A DNA stretch of 36,191 bases from Marinobacter sp. (GCF_014859525.1 NZ_JACUUB010000025.1:1-36191); one strand, 5' to 3'. Counted from the first letter of the stretch, positions 16,678-25,499 are shown. Numbers and translations are program-made. Notes: a model not told the origin generated them from the letters alone.

Positions 16678-19138
16678 TACCATTCTGCCAGAGCTCAAAA
16701 ACACCCTGGAGCAAACCACCACCGCCCTGCTCCAGGCGCCGCCGGGCGCCGGCAAAACCACTCGGGTGCCGTTGGCGTTGCTGGATACCCCTTGGCGGCA
16801 TGACCGTAAGATCCTGATGTTGGAACCCAGGCGGTTGGCGGCTCGGTCGGCGGCGAGGTTTATGGCGAAACAGCTGGGGGAGAAACCGGGGCAAACGATC
16901 GGTTATCGTACCCGGCTCGATACGCAGGTGTCGGCAAGCACGATCATCGAAGTGGTCACCGAAGGCATTCTCACCCGTCTGATTCAGAGCGACCCGATGC
17001 TGGGCGATTACGCTGCGGTTCTGTTTGATGAATTCCATGAGCGCTCCTTGCAGGCCGATCTTGGCCTGGCGTTGGTGCGTGAAACCCAGCAGGCACTGCG
17101 GGAAGATCTTCGGGTATTGGTAATGTCAGCCACGCTGGATACCGCGCCCATTGCCCGTATTCTTGGCGATGTCCCTGTGCTTTGCAGTAAAGGCCGCGCT
17201 TTTCCGGTGCAGGTGAACTACCGGCCAGTCACTCGCAATGTCCGGGTGGTGGACCAGGTGGTTGCGGTTGTGCAGGAAGCATTGCGGAATGAAACGGGTT
17301 CTATGCTGGTGTTCCTGCCTGGTGCCGGGGAAATTCGGCGCGTGGCGCAGCAGCTGCAGAGCCAGGTGCCAGATCACGTATTGCTGGCACCGCTTTACGG
17401 CAACCTGACCTCCGACGAGCAGGATCGGGCGATTGCGCCGGCTTCCGACGGCACCCGCAAAATCGTGTTAGCCACCGCGATTGCCGAGACCAGCCTGACC
17501 ATTGAGGGCGTGCGGGTGGTGATCGATGCGGGTCAGCAGCGCCGGGCCGTGTTCGATCCCAACAGTGGCATGACACGATTGGTCACCGGTCGGGTTTCCA
17601 AGGCGTCTGCTGAACAGCGCAAAGGTCGTGCCGGCCGAATGGAATCGGGAGTGTGTTACCGGTTATGGGGCGAATCTGAACAGTTTGCACTGGCGGACTT
17701 CACGCCGCCCGAGATACAGGAAGCCGACCTGGCTCCTTTGGTGCTGGAGTTGGCTCAGTGGGGCGCGCGGTCGCTGGATCAGGTTTCGTGGATAGATGCT
17801 CCGCCCAAAGCACATTGGCAGCAGGCGGTGGCTCTGTTGCAATGGTTGGATCTGTTGGACGTTAATGGGGCTATTACCGATCACGGTAAGGCTGCCCGTG
17901 CGTTGGGCCTGCACCCGCGCCTGGCGCACATGGTGCTCCGTGGTCGAACACTCGGATTCGGTCAGCTGGCGGGGGAGCTGGCGGCTTTGCTGGAAGAGCG
18001 GGATCTACTCGGGCCTGGCGCTGGGGCCGATCTTCATGAGCGGATTCGGGTACTGCGGGGTGAATCTGGTCACCGGGGCCTGGACCCTGCACGATTGAAA
18101 TCGATAAGGCAGGCGGCCAGGCGTCTTTGCCGGGGTGGGGCGCCGGAGCACCTCCCGACAGAAACAGACGTTGGCCGGTTGCTGGCTCAGGCCTATCCGG
18201 ATCGGATCGCCCGCCGGCGCCCGGGCTCGACGCCGCGTTATCAGCTTAGTAACGGTAAGGGCGCGGTGTTGCGGGAGCAAGACACGCTGGCTCGACAGGA
18301 CTGGCTGGTGGCGGCCGATTTGGACGGCAAGGCCCGGGAAGCAACCATCTATCTGGCGGCCCCGGTTGATCTGATCGATCTGGAGCGGGATATGGCCACC
18401 CACATCCAAGAGCGCGACGAAGCTCTTTGGGATGAGAAGCGCGGCACAGTGGTGGCCCGTCACGTTCGAAAACTGGGTGCTCTGTTGCTGGCGGAGAAAG
18501 CTCTGGCCCAGGTGAGCCCGGAGCTGTTGCAGCAAGGCTTGCTGGACGCGGTGCGCCGAAAAGGACTGGACAGCCTGCCCTGGAATCAGGAGGCTCGCCA
18601 GTGGTGTGCGCGGGTACAATTGCTGGGCAGGCAGGCACCCGCGGACTGGCCAGACGTCGGCGACGGTGCTTTGCAGGACACGCTTGAAATCTGGCTGGCA
18701 CCGTTTCTCGCCAACAAAAAGCGCTGGTCCGATCTGGCCGGTATCAACCTGCTGCAGGCTCTGAATTCGTTACTGGACTACTCGCAACAGCAGCAGCTGG
18801 AACAACTGGCGCCCCGCGCGCTCACTATCCCAACCGGTCAGAACGTCATTCTGGACTACACTGCCGACAATGGCCCGGTGCTGGCCGCCAAACTGCAGGC
18901 GCTGTTCGGTTGGACAGAAACCCCCAGGGTGGCCGATGGCCGGGTGCCGGTGGTGATCCATCTGTTGTCTCCGGCTCAGCGGCCACTGGCGGTGACGGCA
19001 GATCTCGCCAGCTTCTGGAAGAATGTCTACCCGGAGGTGCGTAAAGACACACGCGGCCGCTATCCAAAACACCCCTGGCCGGAGAATCCGTTTACTGCTC
19101 AGGCTCAGCAAGGCACAAAAAAACGCCCTGTTCGCTGA
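16664..19138 (+). CDS. hrpB: ATP-dependent RNA helicase HrpB
   Basis: HrpB is a DEAH-family helicase of proteobacteria whose physiological substrate is not well defined. The 824-residue product has the Walker A motif APPGAGKTT (Lys31), the family-specific DEFH box (residues 122-125, DEFHERS), the SAT motif (VMSATLD), and motif VI QRKGRAGRMESG. The C-terminal HrpB-specific domain ends KHPWPENPFTAQAQQGTKKRPVR, a typical proline-rich, basic tail. ATG 16664 overlaps the MFS gene end and gives the usual N-terminus (LPIDTILPEL); an in-frame start at 16598 is unlikely. No clear ribosome site is visible, consistent with coupling to the upstream gene. Confidence 0.96.
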   Translation: MLPIDTILPELKNTLEQTTTALLQAPPGAGKTTRVPLALLDTPWRHDRKILMLEPRRLAARSAARFMAKQLGEKPGQTIGYRTRLDTQVSASTIIEVVTEGILTRLIQSDPMLGDYAAVLFDEFHERSLQADLGLALVRETQQALREDLRVLVMSATLDTAPIARILGDVPVLCSKGRAFPVQVNYRPVTRNVRVVDQVVAVVQEALRNETGSMLVFLPGAGEIRRVAQQLQSQVPDHVLLAPLYGNLTSDEQDRAIAPASDGTRKIVLATAIAETSLTIEGVRVVIDAGQQRRAVFDPNSGMTRLVTGRVSKASAEQRKGRAGRMESGVCYRLWGESEQFALADFTPPEIQEADLAPLVLELAQWGARSLDQVSWIDAPPKAHWQQAVALLQWLDLLDVNGAITDHGKAARALGLHPRLAHMVLRGRTLGFGQLAGELAALLEERDLLGPGAGADLHERIRVLRGESGHRGLDPARLKSIRQAARRLCRGGAPEHLPTETDVGRLLAQAYPDRIARRRPGSTPRYQLSNGKGAVLREQDTLARQDWLVAADLDGKAREATIYLAAPVDLIDLERDMATHIQERDEALWDEKRGTVVARHVRKLGALLLAEKALAQVSPELLQQGLLDAVRRKGLDSLPWNQEARQWCARVQLLGRQAPADWPDVGDGALQDTLEIWLAPFLANKKRWSDLAGINLLQALNSLLDYSQQQQLEQLAPRALTIPTGQNVILDYTADNGPVLAAKLQALFGWTETPRVADGRVPVVIHLLSPAQRPLAVTADLASFWKNVYPEVRKDTRGRYPKHPWPENPFTAQAQQGTKKRPVR

Positions 19139-19306
19139 CCGGAGCGTCGGGTACCAATTCAAAATAGATAGTGCGCGAGGTTACCTGCCGGCCTTGTGCT
19201 GCCTGCAGATTGCGCAATCTTTGTACTAAATCAGATAACAAGAATGCTTGCCTGAAATCCAGTTCTGTATAAAATGCGTTCAATTCCCCTCGAGTACCGC
19301 TGCACA

Positions 19307-20125
19307 ATGCATCTGGTTTCTTTTGATATCTTCCGTACCCTTGGATTTCCCGACACCAGTGTTCTCAAGCCGGAGCAGTTTTTGCGTCATAAAGATCTTC
19401 TGCGCGAGGCGGACTGGGTCTTGTTCCCTGAGTACTGGCAGCTGAATGCTTTGGTCCACGGGCTCAAATGCCGGGTGTTTCCGAGCGAGGCCAGCTACCG
19501 AATTGGCCATGACAAGGTAGAAATGACCCGTGCCTTTCAGACCGTAGCGCCGGAGCACACTCCCTGGACGATGATAGAAGCCAATGGCCCGCAGGAACGT
19601 GACCTGATCTGGGATGCCATGGCTTTGCCATTTGTGGCAAAACTGCCGAAAGCGAGTATGGGTGAAGGTGTCTGGCTGGTCGAAAGTCGGGAGGATTGGC
19701 GTCGTTACTGCGAGCGCGGCAACGTGCTTTATGCTCAGGAGTACCTGCCGATTGATCGGGATGCCCGGGTTGTGGTGGTGGGTGACCGGGTATTGACCTC
19801 TTACTGGCGGACTCAGGCGGAACAGGGCTTTTACAATAACGTTGCCCGTGGTGGTCAGATCGACACCAGCCCGGTGCCAGGCGTGGTCACGGATCTGGCG
19901 TTGAGGCTAGCCCAGGAGCTGGGTGTAGACCACGCTGGCTTTGATATTGCGCTGGTGGATGGTTACCCATACGTACTGGAATTCAACCGGCTGTTCGGAA
20001 ATCAGGGGTTGGCCAAGGGTGATGACCTGAAAGACGCGATTCTGGATTATTTGAACCAGCAGAGCTGCCCGAAGGATCCTGATGGCCCCACCGAGCCCAC
20101 GCCACTGTGGCCGGTGGCCGTGTAA
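19307..20125 (+). CDS. ATP-grasp domain protein (RimK-like), substrate unknown
   Basis: The product (272 residues from ATG 19307) belongs to the ATP-grasp superfamily, enzymes that join a carboxylate to an amine or thiol through an acyl phosphate. Visible marks are FVAKLPKASMGEGVWLV for the nucleotide-binding lysine and glycine loop, YAQEYLPIDRDARVVVVGD for the hinge and central strands, and AGFDIALVDGYPYVLEFNRLFGNQG with the metal-binding Glu and Asn. The specific substrate cannot be told. ATG 19274 is an alternative start; neither has a strong ribosome site. A 14-base palindrome lies at 19207-19220, upstream of both starts. Confidence 0.85.
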   Translation: MHLVSFDIFRTLGFPDTSVLKPEQFLRHKDLLREADWVLFPEYWQLNALVHGLKCRVFPSEASYRIGHDKVEMTRAFQTVAPEHTPWTMIEANGPQERDLIWDAMALPFVAKLPKASMGEGVWLVESREDWRRYCERGNVLYAQEYLPIDRDARVVVVGDRVLTSYWRTQAEQGFYNNVARGGQIDTSPVPGVVTDLALRLAQELGVDHAGFDIALVDGYPYVLEFNRLFGNQGLAKGDDLKDAILDYLNQQSCPKDPDGPTEPTPLWPVAV

Positions 20126-20430
20126 TCCTGCTCTGGCGGCACCAGCATCGAGTGCCCGCTCGGGTACTTGCTTGAATTGATTGTGATCAAACAGCATATA
20201 GCCGTCCTTATCCTGGTATCGTCTCCATCCAGAATTGACCGGGTTGATGTTATTGCAGGCTGGGTGATCAGGGGCTTTGTCGTATTTCAGGTCGCCCGTC
20301 TCATGGGTACATATGCGCATTTGCTGCGATCAGAAAAAAGCCCGATGATCGCGACAACCTATGGGTTCCGCAGCCGCGCTGTGGGGCCTTTTTTTATGCT
20401 TGTTTGCCCTGTGGAGGGACATACCCACCC
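20126..20430 (+). other. Leader region ahead of the decarboxylase gene
   Basis: This 305-base gap has no recognisable gene. Its main structure is the intrinsic terminator at 20364-20395. A weak promoter candidate is TTGAAT (20172-20177) with TATAGC (20197-20202), but the spacing of 19 is long. An open frame from TTG 20168 to TGA 20434 crosses the whole leader and overlaps the decarboxylase ATG; it has no visible ribosome site. Confidence 0.5.
20364..20395 (+). terminator. Intrinsic terminator, probably an attenuator, just before the decarboxylase gene
   Basis: GGTTCCGCAG (20364-20373) pairs with CTGTGGGGCC (20379-20388), using some G-U pairs, around a five-base loop, and is followed directly by seven Ts (20389-20395). 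Six As at 20334-20339 precede it. The T-tract ends only 17 bases before the ribosome site GGAGGG (20413-20418) of the decarboxylase gene, leaving no room for a separate promoter downstream. Confidence 0.8.
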
Positions 20431-21606
20431 ATGACCGAAATCGCTAACGCCAACATCGCCGATTACTACGACGCCGAGACCTTCAAGCGTATCAAGGAAT
20501 TTTCCCAAACCAGGGAAACGCCATTTGTGGTGATTGATACCGCCACCATCAACCGCCAGTACGATGAGCTCGCGGAAGTGTTTCCCTATGCAAGTGTCTA
20601 TTATGCGGTGAAGGCGAATCCGGCACCTGAGATTCTGACCATGCTGCGGGACAAAGGCGCGAGCTTTGATATTGCCTCGGTGTATGAGCTGGACAAGGTC
20701 ATGGCGTTAGGCGTGACTGGTGAGCGGATCAGCTACGGCAACACCATCAAGAAAGCGAAAGACATTCGCACCTTCTACGAGAAAGGTGTGCGTATGTACG
20801 CCACCGATTCGGAGGCCGATTTGCGCAACATCGCGAAGGCGGCGCCGGGTTCAAAAATTTATGTGCGGATTCTGACCGAAGGCACTCTGACCGCGGACTG
20901 GCCGTTGTCCCGCAAGTTTGGTTGTCAGACGGATATGGCCATGGATCTGCTGATTCTGGCGCGGGACCTGGGCCTGGTGCCTTATGGTGTGTCGTTCCAC
21001 GTGGGCTCCCAGCAGCGTGAAATCGGTGCCTGGGATGCAGCTCTGGGTAAGGTGAAGGTGATTTTTGAGCGCCTTAAGGAAGAAGACGGCATCGAGCTGA
21101 AGATGATCAATATGGGCGGTGGTTTTCCGGCTAACTACATCACCCGTACCAACGAACTTTCGGTGTATGCGGAAGAGATTGCCCGGTTCCTGCGCGAGGA
21201 TTTTGGCGACGATCTGCCGGAGATTATTATTGAGCCGGGTCGGTCATTGATTTCCAACGCCGGTGTGCTGGTGAGTGAGGTGGTGTTGATCTCCCGCAAG
21301 TCACGCACGGCACTGCATCGTTGGGTGTTCACTGATGTTGGTAAATTCTCCGGATTGATCGAGACGCTGGATGAAGCGATCAAGTTTCCGATCTGGACTG
21401 AAAAAGTCGGCGAAGGTGAGGATTGCGTGATTGCCGGGCCGACCTGTGACAGCGCCGACATCATGTACGAGCATCACAAGTATCCACTGCCATTGAATCT
21501 GGCCATTGGCGATCGGATGTATTGGTTGTCGACCGGGGCTTACACCACCACCTACAGTGCGGTTGAGTTTAACGGCTTTCCGCCGCTGAAGGATTACTAC
21601 ATCTAG
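20431..21606 (+). CDS. speC: Type III PLP-dependent ornithine/lysine decarboxylase
   Basis: This is a fold III (alanine racemase-like) decarboxylase that converts ornithine, and perhaps lysine, to putrescine or cadaverine. The 391-residue product has the PLP lysine Lys61 in YYAVKANP, the PLP-phosphate loop segments FHVGSQQ, GGGFP and EPGR, and the catalytic Cys339 in GPTCDSADIM. This resembles the roughly 390-residue SpeC of Pseudomonas, not the large E. coli enzyme. ATG 20431 follows GGAGGG at 12 bases, rather long; an in-frame TTG at 20404 would include the ribosome site. The strong terminator upstream suggests control by attenuation, and a terminator follows at 21667-21689. Substrate preference is not certain. 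Confidence 0.92.
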   Translation: MTEIANANIADYYDAETFKRIKEFSQTRETPFVVIDTATINRQYDELAEVFPYASVYYAVKANPAPEILTMLRDKGASFDIASVYELDKVMALGVTGERISYGNTIKKAKDIRTFYEKGVRMYATDSEADLRNIAKAAPGSKIYVRILTEGTLTADWPLSRKFGCQTDMAMDLLILARDLGLVPYGVSFHVGSQQREIGAWDAALGKVKVIFERLKEEDGIELKMINMGGGFPANYITRTNELSVYAEEIARFLREDFGDDLPEIIIEPGRSLISNAGVLVSEVVLISRKSRTALHRWVFTDVGKFSGLIETLDEAIKFPIWTEKVGEGEDCVIAGPTCDSADIMYEHHKYPLPLNLAIGDRMYWLSTGAYTTTYSAVEFNGFPPLKDYYI

Positions 21607-21666
21607 CTCCCCACTCCATGGTTGATTGGCCTTTGAGTGGGTCTTGATGGAATCTGATGAATATCT

Positions 21667-21689
21667 GGGTCGCTTCGGCGGCCCTTTTT
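21667..21689 (+). terminator. Intrinsic terminator after the decarboxylase gene
   Basis: GGGTCGC (21667-21673) pairs with GCGGCCC (21678-21684) around a stable TTCG tetraloop, followed by TTTTT. It lies 60 bases after the decarboxylase stop, and its T-tract overlaps the stop codon of the convergent minus-strand gene. Confidence 0.88.
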
Positions 21690-23766
21690 ATTTCTCCAGG
21701 GCTTTGTGTCTTCTTGCCTTGTCGTCTGCTTTGGCTTGTTGCCTTTGTTCTGCTGTAGGTTGCGGGCCCGTGGTTTTGTCCGGCACGGGTACCGGATCTC
21801 TGGGCGGGTAGACCAGCGCCATGGGGTTTTCTTTGACCACCATGAACCAGGCTTTGATCAGTTTCGAGAAGCTGGAGATCCGGGTGTTTCTGGCTCTCAG
21901 AGCGACGTTCAGGGCCAGGGTGAAACTGACTACCAGGTTGACGCCGCCGATCATAAGGGCAAACAGGGTAAACAGGGCAAATTCGCGAGCGCCGGGGATG
22001 AACACAGACATGGCGAAGCCGACGTCGGCGGATGAGAAGGCGACGTGGCGAATGTCGATAGGCAGGTTGAGCAGGTAGCCGACGTACCCGGTAACACCCA
22101 GCAGCACGCCGAAGACGAAATTGCTGGCCAGGGCGCCGTAGTGCTCAGCCACATAAGCGCCGAAGCGGGCACGGGTTTCTGGTGGCATCAGGGGTCGCAG
22201 CAGCGGGTGCTGTTCCAGCCGCTCGGCCAGGTTCAGGTAGGCGGCGCGATTGTCGAAGTAACCGGCGACCAGTCCGGAGAAGAACAGCCAAACCCCGGCG
22301 ATGGCGGCGTACATCAGGGCCAGGCTCTGCCAGGGATGAATACCGGCGAGCATGTAATCGTAGCGTTCCGTGCTCACCAGAGGCGCGCCCTGAGCGCTGG
22401 TGTAGAGCCAGCCAATGGCAAAAGCCACCGACAGGGCGACGGCGACGTTGCCGATGATGGCAACCAGCTGGGTACGACCCACTCTCACCAGCAGTTCCGC
22501 CAGTTTGCGGGCGTTAGCCCGGCCCTGCTCGCCCTGCTCCACTTTTTCCGCAATGCTGGCGGCGGTCATCGCCGGCTGTTTGGTGGCTACGGTGCAATGC
22601 AGCATGTGGATAACCATAAAGCCGATGCCATAGTTGAGACTGACCCAGAGGGTTTCCCAGCCTCGGGTCAGGTCCAGCTGCAGAATCTGGATTTTGATCA
22701 GGGCCATGAAGGCAATGATAAAGCCGCCGCCGGCACCAGAGGCCAGCATGGTCAGGTATTCGTTGCGGCTGCTGGTAATGTAATGCTCGCCGTGACCGCT
22801 GGCGTTTTCGGTGACACTGCGCGACATCAGCCGGAGATTGGCGCGCCACAATGCTCTGACGCCATGGCGTTCAGCGCTGGCCTGCACCAGGTTTTTGAAC
22901 AGCTCTACCGAGCGTTCCAGGCCTTTGGCCGGGTCTTCCGGGTTCATGATGTCGAGCAGGTGTTCGATGCGGCCCAGGGTCTGGTGCAGGCGTTCGAGCA
23001 AATGGGTCAGGGCCATAGTCGAGCCGGCAGTGACCGATTTACGTTGCAGGCGATCGATCTCTTCGCGGCATTGTTCAATCAGGACCCGGGCGTGGGCATC
23101 ATCCTGTTCAACGTTCTGTTGGTGCTGTAGGGCATGGTTCCAGGATTGAACCAGAGCCGCGATCTCCCGCTGCAGTGCGACAAAGGCAGATTCCCGATCA
23201 ATGATTTTCGGGTTAAGCCTCAGTATGTTGGGCTCCAACTCTTCTGCCGCTACCCAGATCGACAGCATTTCCAGAGCATTCAGCATCTGGTTGTAGATTC
23301 GGTGGCGGGTACGCTCAAGTGCAGGTGGAGAAAAGTGCCATAGCGTGGTGAGTAGCCGCAACAAGGCTTCATCCGGGATCTGGTGTATCCACTCAGCGTC
23401 GTCTTTGCGATGGAACACCACAAACAGCACACTTTTAACGTTGTTTCGGTCTTTTGGTGCCGGGTTAACGCGTTCGTAAAGACGCTCGCCAATTTCTTTC
23501 AGAAAGCCCCGACGTGAGTACAGGCCCAGCCCTGACAATAGCTGAAACAACTGGGCCTGATCGAGCCAGTCCTGAAGGCGGCCAGATACCGCCAGATGTA
23601 CATCCAGGTTTTCGGTCAGGGCGCCCTCAAGCTGCTTCATGCGGTCGGTGGCGTTATGCACGGTCTCGCCTCGCTGTGGCCGAATCCAGTCGACCACCAG
23701 GCTAAGGGTTTTTAGCGCGCTGGTATCTTCGTCAGCAAGCTGGTTTATCAGAGTGGCCAGTTTCAA
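21688..23766 (-). CDS. Polytopic membrane protein of the site-specific recombinase Gcr family
   Basis: The 692-residue product matches the family usually annotated as site-specific recombinase (SpecificRecomb, Gcr of Neisseria). What I see is a soluble helical N-terminal half of about 330 residues, then at least six hydrophobic helices, including GAGGGFIIAFMALIKIQIL, LVAIIGNVAVALSVAFAIGWL, LMYAAIAGVWLFFSGLVAGY and ALFTLFALMIGGVNLVVSFTLAL. A charged tail follows. I see no serine or tyrosine recombinase catalytic pattern, so a DNA recombinase role is doubtful. The start is TTG 23766, with AAGGA eight bases upstream. It is the last gene of a minus-strand series after the MFS gene, 70 bases apart. 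Confidence 0.85.
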   Translation of the reverse strand: MKLATLINQLADEDTSALKTLSLVVDWIRPQRGETVHNATDRMKQLEGALTENLDVHLAVSGRLQDWLDQAQLFQLLSGLGLYSRRGFLKEIGERLYERVNPAPKDRNNVKSVLFVVFHRKDDAEWIHQIPDEALLRLLTTLWHFSPPALERTRHRIYNQMLNALEMLSIWVAAEELEPNILRLNPKIIDRESAFVALQREIAALVQSWNHALQHQQNVEQDDAHARVLIEQCREEIDRLQRKSVTAGSTMALTHLLERLHQTLGRIEHLLDIMNPEDPAKGLERSVELFKNLVQASAERHGVRALWRANLRLMSRSVTENASGHGEHYITSSRNEYLTMLASGAGGGFIIAFMALIKIQILQLDLTRGWETLWVSLNYGIGFMVIHMLHCTVATKQPAMTAASIAEKVEQGEQGRANARKLAELLVRVGRTQLVAIIGNVAVALSVAFAIGWLYTSAQGAPLVSTERYDYMLAGIHPWQSLALMYAAIAGVWLFFSGLVAGYFDNRAAYLNLAERLEQHPLLRPLMPPETRARFGAYVAEHYGALASNFVFGVLLGVTGYVGYLLNLPIDIRHVAFSSADVGFAMSVFIPGAREFALFTLFALMIGGVNLVVSFTLALNVALRARNTRISSFSKLIKAWFMVVKENPMALVYPPRDPVPVPDKTTGPQPTAEQRQQAKADDKARRHKALEK

Positions 23767-23836
23767 CGAGGGGTCCTTGCTTGTGAATGAGTGCCAGGAA
23801 TGTCAATACGATGGCTCAACGTCGCCAGATGAGCGC

Positions 23837-25027
23837 CTAATCTGGACGGCGGCGTAAGTCCAGTGTCAGCGCCACTGGCAAAACCAGCAGACTGTAACCA
23901 ACCATCACCATCACCGCATGGCGGATGTCTCCGGTCCAGTCTGCAATCAGGCCGCCTAGCATGGGCACAGAAAACGCCAGAGTATAGCCGACCAGAAAGG
24001 TGCCAGCGGATAGCCGGCCGGTTTCTTCCGAGCGAACCAGTAGCGGTGGTAAGGCAACCAATAAAATCAGCAGGATGCCGGCAACAAAACTCATCAAGGT
24101 GGCACTGATAATGGCCGGCCAGCCTTCCAGCACCAGAGTGCCGGCGGTACCGAGAATGCTCAGTATGGCTACCATTACGATAATGCCGCGCCGACCTACC
24201 CATACCCGTGCCATTTTCAGCATCACCAAAGAGGCGCCGACCTGAGCAAAGTTATACCAGAAAAGCGCATCGGCCAGCTTTTCAAAATGCCCTTGCTGCT
24301 CCAGAAGGTTGCCCATATAGGCATTCAGACCAAAAAACATGGAGCCAGACATGCCCAGCAGCAAGCCGATGCGCAGCGTTAACGGATTTTTCCAGTCGGG
24401 GAGCCAGGCCGATCGGCGCACGGGCCGGGCCAGATCTCTTTTTGGGAGAAACAGTGCGGCCGCGACCAGCAGTGCCGGCAGTGACCAAACCAGCAGGGTG
24501 GCACGCCAGCTGTTGTCCAGCAGTGGCATGAGCACGGGCAGCGTAATCCCGGCACCGATGAATTCGCCCATCAGCATACCGTTCATATAGATGGCCGAGC
24601 CCAACGCCAGATGGTGTGGTTCGAGCCATCGTGGTAACAGCGCCGGAAAGGCCGGCTGCATCATGGCCACCCCAAACCCCATGATGGCGCTGGCCACCAT
24701 GAGGGTGATGGTATCTGGTACCAGCCCTCGGCCGGCGGATCCAATCACCATGATCACCATGGCCAAGGCCAGTGTGTTTCTGGGGCCGATGCGAGAAATG
24801 GCCAGCGAGCCGGGCATGGCTCCAATCGCCAGCATCAGAATCGGAAGGGTGGTCAGGGCACCGGTCAGGGCCTGGGTCAGACCGAGCTCATCGCTGATGA
24901 AGGGCGCCAGGGGCGGTGCCACCAGCACCGGTATTCTCAGATAAACGCCGGCCAGCCAAAGCAACACCGCCACCGGCAGCAGCTTGGCTGGCGATGGCGG
25001 TGTGGTGGCGGCTGAATAATCTGCCAC
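23837..25027 (-). CDS. CynX/NimT-like MFS transporter
   Basis: This twelve-helix major facilitator protein (396 residues) has the CynX/NimT pattern LRIPVLVAPPLAPFISDELGL and LTTLPILMLAIGAMPGSLAISRIGPR. The substrate is unknown. The GTG start at 25027 lies 11 bases after the ectC stop and has no clear ribosome site, which suggests it is translated by coupling to ectC. Tight linkage makes it a candidate exporter or importer for whatever the EctC enzyme makes or uses, but this is an inference from position only. Confidence 0.88.
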   Translation of the reverse strand: MADYSAATTPPSPAKLLPVAVLLWLAGVYLRIPVLVAPPLAPFISDELGLTQALTGALTTLPILMLAIGAMPGSLAISRIGPRNTLALAMVIMVIGSAGRGLVPDTITLMVASAIMGFGVAMMQPAFPALLPRWLEPHHLALGSAIYMNGMLMGEFIGAGITLPVLMPLLDNSWRATLLVWSLPALLVAAALFLPKRDLARPVRRSAWLPDWKNPLTLRIGLLLGMSGSMFFGLNAYMGNLLEQQGHFEKLADALFWYNFAQVGASLVMLKMARVWVGRRGIIVMVAILSILGTAGTLVLEGWPAIISATLMSFVAGILLILLVALPPLLVRSEETGRLSAGTFLVGYTLAFSVPMLGGLIADWTGDIRHAVMVMVGYSLLVLPVALTLDLRRRPD

Positions 25028-25038
25028 GTTCAGCGGTT

Positions 25039-25434
25039 TCAGTCTTCGCTGGTGTCTGGCAAATAGGCGCCGTCTTCGTCGTGAACTTCGCGGCCAGTGA
25101 CCGGTGGGTTGAAGGCGCAGATCAAACGCATATCTTCGGTACCACCGTACAGCGTATGCTGGTCGTGCTTGTCGAGCGCATACAGGGTGCCATCGGTGAT
25201 CTCGTGGGTTTCACCTGTGGCCTTATCCAGAATTTTGCCGTTACCGGCGACGCAGTAAACCGCTTCCAGATGGTGCTTGTACCAGAGGTTGAGCTCGGCA
25301 CCGGCGGGAATAATGGTTTCATGGAACGAGAAACCCATGCCGTCTTTTTTCAGCAGCATGCGGCGGCTGGTCCAACCCGGGCCGGTAACTTCGCGCTCGG
25401 TACCGATGATGTCTTGCACTCGTACGATTTTCAT
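25039..25434 (-). CDS. ectC: Ectoine synthase EctC, without ectA or ectB nearby
   Basis: EctC is a cupin enzyme that cyclises N-gamma-acetyl-diaminobutyrate to the osmolyte ectoine. Numbering from ATG 25434 gives 131 residues. The iron-binding positions described for the Paenibacillus lautus enzyme are kept: Glu57, Tyr85 and His93. Other active-site positions, Trp21, Arg25, Thr40, Cys105, Phe107 and Glu115, are also kept. The upstream ATG at 25440 abuts GAGGA and is too close to it, so 25434, six bases away, is the likely start. No ectA, ectB or aspartokinase gene is in the window; it is flanked by the DUF3482 gene and an MFS gene on the same strand. Confidence 0.95.
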   Translation of the reverse strand: MKIVRVQDIIGTEREVTGPGWTSRRMLLKKDGMGFSFHETIIPAGAELNLWYKHHLEAVYCVAGNGKILDKATGETHEITDGTLYALDKHDQHTLYGGTEDMRLICAFNPPVTGREVHDEDGAYLPDTSED

Positions 25435-25468
25435 TCGCATTCCTCATTATGTGATGGAATAGCCATAC

Positions 25469-25499
25469 AGTATAAACATGCCCGTTACGGCCGATTCAA
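25469..25499 (-). promoter_or_regulatory. Possible promoter for ectC
   Basis: On the minus strand TTGAAT (25499-25494) and TATACT (25474-25469) are 19 bases apart. The hexamers are good but the spacing is long. The -35 would lie inside the end of the DUF3482 gene. Confidence 0.3.

Noticed and set aside
21688..23766. Mobile element or integration site based on the recombinase family name
   Set aside because: The protein is polytopic, no flanking repeats or attachment-like sites are visible, and the neighbouring genes are ordinary.
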